The notes beneath the pieces were generated by a model, which did no database searches, was not told where the DNA came from, and saw only the letters and a list, made by a program, of their open reading frames with translations. DNA of 64,000 nt from UBA1219 sp045601425 (GTDB lineage: Bacteria; Bacteroidota; Bacteroidia; Bacteroidales; P3): contig JAZRZP010000026.1 of the NCBI GenBank assembly GCA_045601425.1, positions 62,001 to 126,000 of the forward strand, read 5' to 3'. Position 1 is the stretch's first letter, and each line of letters opens with the position of its first letter. Of the stretch, positions 8,563 to 15,346 are shown in pieces. Made by a program: the position numbers and the translations under genes.

Positions 8563-10635
8563 TTACCATGTGATGCTGTCTATGACATCCTGATTTATGA
8601 CGACCTTGTATTTTTCGTGGAGGTATTTTATAAGGTTCTGTTCGAGTTCGTTCTGGTAGTCGTTGATGTAGTATCCTCTGGCGGCGCCGAGTGATTTTTG
8701 TGTCGGGTCGAAGAGTTGCGTTACGCACTGTACGCGGTAGCCCTTGGTACGAGGAGTGGCATATACGCCCACTTTCCACGTGTCTCCGTCGGGAGCTTTG
8801 GAACTTTTCTGTTCAATGGTTCTTGCGGCATAGCCGATGGGGTGTTCGATGTTGCATTTGCGGCTGAGTTTTGGAGTGAGGGCTTCGTTTATTTCTGATG
8901 GAGACTTGCCTTCATCGATGGCGAGTTTTTTTATCATCTTTATGGCTTTCGATGGTTTCAGACAAACGCTGTCGTTGATGAATATGTCAATGATTTTCAC
9001 TCTGTAGTCCCAGAAATACATTGCCTGTGCGGGATCGTTGATGTCGTGTTTCACGTTTTCGCGTTCGTAGAATTTTCTCAGTCCGGCGGTGTCTTCAGAG
9101 GCCTTGTGCCATATTTTGGCATCGTTGTAGGCAAAAATTACCAGACCGTTGCGGAATTCCTGCATGGTGTTGCGGAATTCGGTGTTGTTGAGTTCAAGGA
9201 GGCTGTCGGCCTGTTGGAGGATTTTTGTGTTTATGAAGTCGTTGTATTTGTTGTTTACGTAAACGTCGATGTCGTATATTTTTTCGTATTTTTCCTTGTC
9301 CTCGATGAATTTTGCAAAATCGGCCTGAGTGAAATTTTTGCCGTTGGAAGAGAAGAGTATTTCGTTGTTTTTCAGATTGCCGGCATATTTCCACTTGCCC
9401 ATGAATATGGAGTCGTTGAGTAATCCGGTGATTGATTTCAGGAGTTTTCCGTTTTTAACCGTATTGTCGGAGAATTTGTAGTTTTTCTTGCAGGTTTCGA
9501 TGAATTTGTTTTGAGGGATATTTCCGTATTGTGCGGTTGTTATCTTGCTTTTGTAGAATTCTTCCATGTCCTCGAAAGCAGGGATATCTTCCTTGTTCAG
9601 TATTTTTATGATGTGCCATCCGAATTCCGATTGGAAAGGTTTAGAGATTTCTCCGTTTTTCAGTTTGGCTATTTCGGGTACATATCCGATGTACGAGAAT
9701 TGTACTGGTATGCTTTTTACGAGGCCGGGAAGGCTGTCGTTTTTGTCTGTTCCGGAGGAGTATTTTCTGATCATTTCGCTGAAGTCGGCACCTTCCATCA
9801 GTTGGGAATATATGTCTTGGGCACGTTTTTCCGTAAGTTCAGGATTCGAAAGGTTGGGGCGCAGCCACAACTGCTGCAGCACTACTTTTCCGTAAACCTC
9901 TTCCTGACCTGTTTTTTTGATGATGTGGTAACCGTATTTGGAGCGTACGGGTTTGGAAATTTCGCCGATTTTCATCGGATAAACGGCATTTTCGAATTCG
10001 TACACCATGTCGAAGACGGTGAAATAAGCCACGTCGCCGCGGTTGCCGTCCAATGTGCGGCCTTGTTCGTCGACTCTTCTGCGGGCAGACTGGTCATCGG
10101 AAAGCTTTTCGGCGAGGGTGGCGAAATCTTCTCCGGCCATGACGCGATTGTATATGTCCATGGCTTTGTTGTATGCCTCCAATGTGTCTTTGGGTGTCGG
10201 GTTGGGGTTCAGTTTCACCATTATGTGCGAAGCACGTACCACGTATCTGTTGCGTTCGTATGTTTGGCGCAGCAGATTATTGAGCGAGGCCGAGTCGATG
10301 AGATACGGCATGGCCATTTCGTTGCGGTAAACCTTGTATTCGTTGTTGAGGGCCGTCGATGTGTCATATTTGTTCGCGTAGGCATCGTGAAGTTTAAGAC
10401 GGAAGTTGGTGTAGAGCTCAACATAGTCTTCCAAGGCTTTGCGTTTTTCGTAAGTGCAGGCCGTGGGAGAGGCCGAAGGGTTTATGTTGTTGGCCTGTTT
10501 GAAACTTTTTACGAATTCCGATTTGGTGATTTTTTCACCGGCAATTTCCATAACAACGGGATCTTCGGTCTGTGCAAAAATCACCTGTGTCAGTGAAAGA
10601 AGTCCGCAAAGGACTAAACTTAGCTGTTTTTTCAT
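8563..10635 (-). CDS. Large parvulin-type peptidyl-prolyl isomerase with two rotamase domains
   Basis: A 690-residue periplasmic foldase and first gene of the seven-gene operon. It has a signal peptide (to about VIFAQ), a chaperone-like N-terminus, and two parvulin domains: about 130-235 (VVRASHIMVKLNPNPTPKD ... SKYGYHIIKKTGQ) and about 240-345 (LRPNLSNPELTEKRA ... SEFGWHIIKILNKE). About 340 further residues follow with no motif I recognise and probably form a substrate-binding region. Such large two-domain parvulins next to smaller SurA-like proteins are common in Bacteroidota. The start at 10635 has a 5' leader of about 155 bases. Confidence 0.88.
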   Translation of the reverse strand: MKKQLSLVLCGLLSLTQVIFAQTEDPVVMEIAGEKITKSEFVKSFKQANNINPSASPTACTYEKRKALEDYVELYTNFRLKLHDAYANKYDTSTALNNEYKVYRNEMAMPYLIDSASLNNLLRQTYERNRYVVRASHIMVKLNPNPTPKDTLEAYNKAMDIYNRVMAGEDFATLAEKLSDDQSARRRVDEQGRTLDGNRGDVAYFTVFDMVYEFENAVYPMKIGEISKPVRSKYGYHIIKKTGQEEVYGKVVLQQLWLRPNLSNPELTEKRAQDIYSQLMEGADFSEMIRKYSSGTDKNDSLPGLVKSIPVQFSYIGYVPEIAKLKNGEISKPFQSEFGWHIIKILNKEDIPAFEDMEEFYKSKITTAQYGNIPQNKFIETCKKNYKFSDNTVKNGKLLKSITGLLNDSIFMGKWKYAGNLKNNEILFSSNGKNFTQADFAKFIEDKEKYEKIYDIDVYVNNKYNDFINTKILQQADSLLELNNTEFRNTMQEFRNGLVIFAYNDAKIWHKASEDTAGLRKFYERENVKHDINDPAQAMYFWDYRVKIIDIFINDSVCLKPSKAIKMIKKLAIDEGKSPSEINEALTPKLSRKCNIEHPIGYAARTIEQKSSKAPDGDTWKVGVYATPRTKGYRVQCVTQLFDPTQKSLGAARGYYINDYQNELEQNLIKYLHEKYKVVINQDVIDSITW

Positions 10636-10748
10636 CGTGTTTTACTTGTGTTTAACGTTGTGTTCTCTGTGTTATGATAAGCGAAACATACATTTTTGCA
10701 AGCTGTATGTTTTTGATTTTCAATTGTTTTCTCAATCATACACCTTCG

Positions 10749-10770
10749 TGATGACTTAAAAAAGTCATCA
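10749..10770. repeat. Perfect 9-bp inverted repeat in the leader of the foldase operon
   Basis: TGATGACTT and AAGTCATCA are separated by four A. The element lies about 20-40 bases downstream of the predicted transcription start of the minus-strand operon. It could be an RNA hairpin or a protein operator. No T-run follows on the minus strand, so it is not a terminator for that transcript. Confidence 0.6.
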
Positions 10771-10795
10771 TGTGATTCTGATTGGAAAATTCCTG

Positions 10796-10827
10796 CAAAT
10801 ATACGTTTTTTTTTGGAATATTCAAAA
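10796..10827 (-). promoter_or_regulatory. Promoter of the foldase-MoxR-panB operon
   Basis: On the minus strand a -33 box TTTTG is followed by exactly 19 bases and a -7 box TATATTTG, both fitting the Bacteroidota consensus. It lies about 160 bases before the first gene. Confidence 0.8.
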
Positions 10828-10884
10828 TTCTTTTTTTTTGCCGGCGAGGAATGTCGTGAAAAAAAACTGCATCAAAAAAATAAA

Positions 10885-10916
10885 TTTTGCAGAATGAAAA
10901 AAAAATCGTAACTTTG
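10885..10916 (+). promoter_or_regulatory. Promoter of bamD-rpoZ
   Basis: TTTTG, 19 bases, then TAACTTTG. The expected start of transcription, about five to six bases past the -7 box, falls within one or two bases of the bamD ATG at 10923, so the message may have almost no leader. Confidence 0.82.
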
Positions 10917-10922
10917 CAGTTT

Positions 10923-11726
10923 ATGAGAAGATATGTAGTATATATAGGTATTCTTTTGACAGTCAGTTTGTTGTGTAGTTGTAACAAATTCGACAAATTG
11001 CTCAAGAGTAATGATTTCGATGCCAAATACAACGCAGCGATGGTTTATTACCAGAAGGGCGATTATAATCGGGCGAAGCAGCTTTTCGAGAATCTGACCA
11101 TGTATTACCGCGGTCGCGACAATGCCGAGAATGTGGCATGGTACTATGCGATGTCGCTCGTGCAGGAGAAGGATTTCTATACAGCCGGCTACCAGTTCAG
11201 GAATTTCGTGAAGCAGTTCCCGTACAGCGAGCGTGCCGAAGACGCCCTTTTCCAGTCGGCTTACTGCAAGTACAAGGAATCGCCGGCATATTCGCTCGAC
11301 CAGACCCAGACGAGGGAGGCCATAGCAGATTTTGAACTTTATCTGGAGAAATACCCGTCGAGCAAGCACGTGCCCGAAATCAACGGCTATCTGGATGAAA
11401 TGCGGGCAAAACTGATGCAGAAGGAGTACGAAATAGCTTTCGGATATTACAAAATCGAATCGTATCATGCCGCATACATTTCGTTCAACAATTTTCTGAA
11501 CCTTTATCCGGAATCGAAGAACAAGGAAGATGCCATGTATTACATAATAAAGTCGGGGTACGAACTGGCAATCAACAGTCAGGAGTCGAAAGTGGAAGAA
11601 CGGTTGCTTCAGGTAGTCGCCGATTTCGAACGTTTTTCGGCACTCTTCACCAACAAGAAATACATTTCGTCGGTGCAGGATATCTACACCAGAACAAAAG
11701 CCATGCTTGCAAAAATGAACAAATAA
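10923..11726 (+). CDS. bamD: Outer membrane assembly lipoprotein BamD
   Basis: BamD is the essential lipoprotein of the BAM complex that inserts beta-barrels in the outer membrane. The 267-residue product has a lipobox (VSLLCSC) and TPR-like helices: KYNAAMVYYQKGDYNRAKQL, YYAMSLVQEKDFYTAGYQFR, FVKQFPYSERAEDALFQSAY, and later AAYISFNNFLNLYPESKNKE. The ATG at 10923 is preferred because any upstream start would lie inside the promoter. It is followed 31 bases later by rpoZ, an order conserved in Bacteroidota, and is divergent from the periplasmic foldase operon. Confidence 0.93.
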   Translation: MRRYVVYIGILLTVSLLCSCNKFDKLLKSNDFDAKYNAAMVYYQKGDYNRAKQLFENLTMYYRGRDNAENVAWYYAMSLVQEKDFYTAGYQFRNFVKQFPYSERAEDALFQSAYCKYKESPAYSLDQTQTREAIADFELYLEKYPSSKHVPEINGYLDEMRAKLMQKEYEIAFGYYKIESYHAAYISFNNFLNLYPESKNKEDAMYYIIKSGYELAINSQESKVEERLLQVVADFERFSALFTNKKYISSVQDIYTRTKAMLAKMNK

Positions 11727-11757
11727 TCTGATACAAAAAAGATAAAAACTAAATACA

Positions 11758-12165
11758 ATGGATCCAAAGAAGTATAAAAAAGCTGCAGAGACAACAATTA
11801 CCCGCAATGTCCGCGATTTAGACGCACAGACAGGAAACATCTACGAAACCGTGGCAATGCTCTCTAAACGTGCAAACCAGATTTCGACAGAAATGAAACG
11901 GGAATTGAACAAGAAAATAGAAGAATTTGTTCCGGCCAACGACGCCATGGACGAAATATTCGAAAACCGTGAACAGATTGAAGTCGTACGTCATTACGAA
12001 AGACTTCCCAAACCCGTTCTCATTGCCGTTCAGGAGTATCTTGACAGTGAACTGTACTATAGCAACCCCGATAAGGAAAAACTCAATGCTTCGGTAGCAG
12101 AAAAAATTGACGACATGATTGAAAAAGTCGCTGAAGAAGAATCTGTTGAGACTGAAGAGAAGTAA
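11758..12165 (+). CDS. rpoZ: RNA polymerase omega subunit (Bacteroidota type)
   Basis: The 135-residue product fits the Bacteroidota omega family. It starts with TTITRNVRDLDAQTGNIYET, continues with the conserved core ETVAMLSKRANQIS (the omega beta-prime-binding helix), then EIFENREQIEV and LPKPVLIAVQEYLD. Omega stabilises beta-prime during polymerase assembly. The C-terminus is acidic. It is cotranscribed with bamD and ends at the terminator at 12188-12226. Confidence 0.88.
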   Translation: MDPKKYKKAAETTITRNVRDLDAQTGNIYETVAMLSKRANQISTEMKRELNKKIEEFVPANDAMDEIFENREQIEVVRHYERLPKPVLIAVQEYLDSELYYSNPDKEKLNASVAEKIDDMIEKVAEEESVETEEK

Positions 12166-12187
12166 ATAATTTTTTTCATAAATTGTG

Positions 12188-12226
12188 GCGGTTTGAAGCA
12201 TTTCTGTGCTTCGAACCGCTTTTTTT
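12188..12226 (+). terminator. Intrinsic terminator of bamD-rpoZ
   Basis: A 13-bp stem (GCGGTTTGAAGCA with TGCTTCGAACCGC, one G-U pair) with a 6-base loop is followed by seven T. Confidence 0.9.
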
Positions 12227-12243
12227 GTCGGCAGAGGCTCCCG

Positions 12244-12786
12244 TCACTGTTTCTTATAGAGATTCTGTTTCTCGGTTTTGAGGAATATTGCCACGAAGAA
12301 CCCCAGTACAAGCACATTCACAAAAGTCAGGACACCTCCCTGCAGGGCAAGATTGCCAGGCGTGGACATGGCTTTCGTCTGAGCCTCGTAAACGTCGGGA
12401 GACAGCTCCGAAGTTTCCGACTGTGCCATCATCGAAGCATAGTAGCGGTCGGGAAAACTGATGTCGACACGGCTTGCGTAGTACCAGATGAAAAATCCGA
12501 AAATGACGGCACTTATGAAACCGATGCCGAGATTAAGAACGTAAATTTCCTTGAATGTGATTAGTTTTTCGGGCAAAGTAGAACGGTAAGTGATGGTGAA
12601 GCCCACGAGGCAAATGAGGATTATGACATCATCGGTCCATGAAAAACTGCTTTCTATGGGGTAGGTGAGTGCGTAGCGTATGAGTACCGACAAAATCATC
12701 GCTATGGATGTGATGATTCCGTATTGCAACCATGCACGCTTGTAGTTGCCGTGTATTTCCGATTTGTATCTGCGAATAAGTCCCAT
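12244..12786 (-). CDS. DUF4199-like integral membrane protein
   Basis: A 180-residue protein with four predicted membrane helices (YGIITSIAMILSVLIRYALT, DDVIILICLVGFTITY, YVLNLGIGFISAVIFGFFIW and GGVLTFVNVLVLGFFVAIFL). Length, topology and the loop after helix 2 (LPEKLITFKEIYVLNL) fit DUF4199, a Bacteroidota family of unknown function that is often annotated near bamD-rpoZ-type loci. Function unknown. It converges with rpoZ across the terminator. Confidence 0.72.
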   Translation of the reverse strand: MGLIRRYKSEIHGNYKRAWLQYGIITSIAMILSVLIRYALTYPIESSFSWTDDVIILICLVGFTITYRSTLPEKLITFKEIYVLNLGIGFISAVIFGFFIWYYASRVDISFPDRYYASMMAQSETSELSPDVYEAQTKAMSTPGNLALQGGVLTFVNVLVLGFFVAIFLKTEKQNLYKKQ

Positions 12787-12844
12787 GTGCTAATTCCTTG
12801 AATTGTAGTTGGTTGTTTGAATGAAAACGATATGAATCGTTTTG

Positions 12845-12852
12845 CAAATTTA
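12845..12852 (-). promoter_or_regulatory. Possible -7 box for the DUF4199 gene
   Basis: The minus strand reads TAAATTTG about 60 bases before the ATG. No convincing -33 box is at the expected spacing. Confidence 0.45.
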
Positions 12853-12903
12853 CACAAAATCGTTGGATAAAATGGTGGAAAGACAAAAAATATTCGAAAT
12901 TCC

Positions 12904-12935
12904 TTGTGTAAATGAATCGTTTTTTTGTATATTTG
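12904..12935 (+). promoter_or_regulatory. Promoter of the metal efflux operon
   Basis: A -7 box TATATTTG (12928-12935) is preceded by a TTG at 12904-12906 at a slightly long spacing. It is the only promoter-like site before the five efflux genes. Confidence 0.6.
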
Positions 12936-12977
12936 TACATTGAAAAAATAATGTATTAATTGTTTAAAGTGTTGAAG

Positions 12978-13454
12978 ATGAGGCGTATAGTTCCTATGGT
13001 AATGCTCGTTTTGGCCAATATTATAATACTGGTCCACGCTGTAGTGCCCCATCATCATCACGATTGCAGTGGTGCAGACGGCTTTGTTTTTGAAAATGAG
13101 CTGACATGCAGTTGCGATGAGAGTGAATGCGGCGAGTGCCATGAGACAGGTTGTCACGAACACCACCGGCACACACATCACCCCTTCGGCAAATGCAAGC
13201 TTCATGACCTTCTTTCAAAACTTGTCCTGAATACGAAGGACGAAAAGTTCCTGTCAGCTTCCCTGCAACTTCCGGTATTTGATTTCTGCAATGCCGGCTT
13301 CCAGCAAATCAAGATGTCTGTCCAGGAGACAGAAATGTTTGTTTCAAAGACAGTTTCCGCGAATGAAAGAATCCCCGACGGAACACACTGCCCCTCGTGT
13401 GCATTGCGTGCTCCTCCTGCAGCATTGCCGATACCGTATTTTAAGACGATTTGA
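12978..13454 (+). CDS. DUF6769-like His/Cys-rich membrane-anchored protein
   Basis: The 158-residue product has one N-terminal membrane helix or signal (IVPMVMLVLANIIILVHAVV), then PHHHHDC, and a dense Cys/His block around residues 45-70 (CSCDESECGECHETGCHEHH). The rest is hydrophilic with a final CPSC pair. Small proteins of this kind (DUF6769) precede CusB/CusA-type genes in other Bacteroidota. A role in periplasmic metal binding or sensing is inferred from composition and context. The start at ATG 12978 is chosen over an upstream TTG at 12960. It is the first gene of the operon. Confidence 0.7.
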   Translation: MRRIVPMVMLVLANIIILVHAVVPHHHHDCSGADGFVFENELTCSCDESECGECHETGCHEHHRHTHHPFGKCKLHDLLSKLVLNTKDEKFLSASLQLPVFDFCNAGFQQIKMSVQETEMFVSKTVSANERIPDGTHCPSCALRAPPAALPIPYFKTI

Positions 13455-13499
13455 GATAATGTGAAACAAACTGAAAATAAATTTTAAATAACGATAATA

Positions 13500-13799
13500 A
13501 TGAAAAAATTAAGATATATAGCAATGGCAAGCATCGTGGCATTATTTTTTGCTTGCTCAGGAAACAATAGCAATGCCGGAAATTCTGAAGCAGAATCCGA
13601 AGAACACGTTCATACCGAAAGTTGCGAGCACGAGCATGAACATGGTGAATGCTGCGAACACGAACACAAATGTCCATTGGCCGACAATTGTGCAAATTCG
13701 GAAAACTGCGATTTCAACCACGGCAAGGGTGAACCCTGCGGCAGAGGCAGGGCAGCAATGCAGGAATCTTTCACAGTGGAGGAAGAACCTGCCCAATAA
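13500..13799 (+). CDS. Small His/Cys-rich lipoprotein, putative metal binder
   Basis: A 99-residue product with a lipobox (VALFFACSG) and a mature part built of His, Cys and Glu (EEHVHTESCEHEHEHGECC, then KCPLADNCANSENCDFNHG). It has no enzymatic motif. Composition and its place between the DUF6769 gene and the adaptor gene suggest a periplasmic metal store or metallochaperone that hands ions to the efflux pump. I recognise no named family. Confidence 0.7.
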   Translation: MKKLRYIAMASIVALFFACSGNNSNAGNSEAESEEHVHTESCEHEHEHGECCEHEHKCPLADNCANSENCDFNHGKGEPCGRGRAAMQESFTVEEEPAQ

Positions 13800-13838
13800 A
13801 CATATTTACCTTACTTGCTTTTTTATATTCTGATTGTT

Positions 13839-15335
13839 ATGAAAAATATAACATATTGGATGGTCGTGCTGTGTTGTGCAGCATGCTGCGCCGCTTGTGG
13901 CAGTCATCATGCGGAAGAAGAACACCACCACCATCACGAAGGTATGCAATATGCAGTCTATACCGATGATTATGAGGTATTTGTGAAAGCACAGCCGTTT
14001 GCTGTCGGGGAGGAGAGCAAAATTCTCGTACATCTTACCTCGCTTGCCGATTTCAAACCCGTGGATTCGGCAAAAGTAACACTGAGTCTTATTGTAGGAA
14101 AGAACGGCATACGTCAGACAGTTGAGAACTGTGACGGAATTTACACGTTCATTCTGAACCCTGAACATGCAGGCAAAGCCACACTTAAAGTGGATGTCGA
14201 ACGAGCAGGCGATACGGAGACAGCCGTTTTCGGCGATGTGGAGGTCTTTGCCTGTCACGAAGCCATGCATTCAGACGAACATCGTCATGCCGAAGAGGTT
14301 CCGAATTCGGTTAATTTTCCGAAAGAAAAAAGTTGGAAAATAGATTTCTCCACCGTTGAGGTGGTGCCGAAAAAATTCGGAGAGGTGATAAAAACAGCAG
14401 CACAGGTTCTGCCTTCGCAAGGCGACGAGCGGGAGGTTTCTGCCAAGGTTCCCGGAATAGTGGTCTTTGCGAACGCCGGCATGGCCGAAGGCAAGAAAGT
14501 CTCGGCCGGAGAGCGGCTGTTTACCATCGAAAGCAGCGGCATGGCCGACAACAACATGGATGTGAAGTTCAGCGAGGCTGCCTCAAACTACAATTTGGCA
14601 AAAGCCGAATACGAACGCAAGCAGAAACTGGCCGTCGATAAAATCGTTTCTCAAAGCGAACTCAATAGGGCAAGGGCAGACTTGGAAAATGCCGAAGCCG
14701 TTTATGAAAACCTGAAACGCAATTTTTCAAGGAGCGGTCAGACGGTAACAGCCCCGATGTCGGGCTATCTTACGCACATTAATGTGAATAACGGAGGCTA
14801 TGTGGAGGCAGGGCAGCCGATTGCAGTGGTTTCGCAGAACAGGGAGATGTTTGTGCGTGCCGAACTCCAGCCTCGTTATTTCAGCAAATTGGATAAGATT
14901 TCGGCCGTCAGTTTCACTACCAGCGACGGTGAAAGGTTCCTCCTCAGCGATCTCGATGGCGGTCTGGTTTCATACGCAAGGTCCGTCGATAACGGAAATC
15001 CGCTCGTTCCGGTTACTTTCCGCTTCAGCAACAGGACAGGACTGCTTTCCGGAAGTTTCGTGACCCTTTATATCAGAATATCATCTGACGAAGAAGTCGT
15101 TGCCGTTCCCAACGAAGGTATTGTCGAAGAGATGGGTAATTATTTTGTCTTTGTGCAGATAAATCCGGAACTATTTGAAAAAAGAGCGGTTGAACTTGGT
15201 GGTACAGATGGTTTCAAAACAGTTGTTAGACAGGGACTTAAGACAGGAGAACGTGTTGTCGGCAAGGGTGCTGTCATTGTAAAGTTGGCTCAGCAGTCGG
15301 GTGCTCTTGATCCGCATGCCGGACATGTTCATTAG
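13839..15335 (+). CDS. Heavy-metal RND efflux periplasmic adaptor (CusB/CzcB type) with N-terminal extension
   Basis: A 498-residue membrane-fusion protein. It has a lipobox-like signal (CAACCAACGSHH) followed by a His cluster. Residues ~35-140 form an extra beta-rich domain (VFVKAQPFAVGEESKILVHL, ending in a His-rich linker), and then the classic adaptor: AKVPGIVVFANAGMAEGKKV (lipoyl half), a helical hairpin (ASNYNLAKAEYERKQKLAVD), TVTAPMSGYLTHINVNNGGY (second lipoyl half) and beta-barrel. It ends DPHAGHVH, another metal-binding-like tail. It links the inner-membrane pump to the TolC-like protein. The ATG at 13839 places the signal correctly. The stop codon overlaps the ribosome binding site of the pump gene. 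Confidence 0.9.
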   Translation: MKNITYWMVVLCCAACCAACGSHHAEEEHHHHHEGMQYAVYTDDYEVFVKAQPFAVGEESKILVHLTSLADFKPVDSAKVTLSLIVGKNGIRQTVENCDGIYTFILNPEHAGKATLKVDVERAGDTETAVFGDVEVFACHEAMHSDEHRHAEEVPNSVNFPKEKSWKIDFSTVEVVPKKFGEVIKTAAQVLPSQGDEREVSAKVPGIVVFANAGMAEGKKVSAGERLFTIESSGMADNNMDVKFSEAASNYNLAKAEYERKQKLAVDKIVSQSELNRARADLENAEAVYENLKRNFSRSGQTVTAPMSGYLTHINVNNGGYVEAGQPIAVVSQNREMFVRAELQPRYFSKLDKISAVSFTTSDGERFLLSDLDGGLVSYARSVDNGNPLVPVTFRFSNRTGLLSGSFVTLYIRISSDEEVVAVPNEGIVEEMGNYFVFVQINPELFEKRAVELGGTDGFKTVVRQGLKTGERVVGKGAVIVKLAQQSGALDPHAGHVH

Positions 15336-15340
15336 GAGGG
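15334..15340 (+). promoter_or_regulatory. Strong Shine-Dalgarno site for the CusA/CzcA pump
   Basis: AGGAGGG lies six bases before the ATG at 15347 and overlaps the preceding stop codon. Such a strong site is rare in this window, where most starts have none. It may ensure high translation of the pump or reinitiation after the adaptor. Confidence 0.65.
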
Positions 15341-15346
15341 CAGGCT

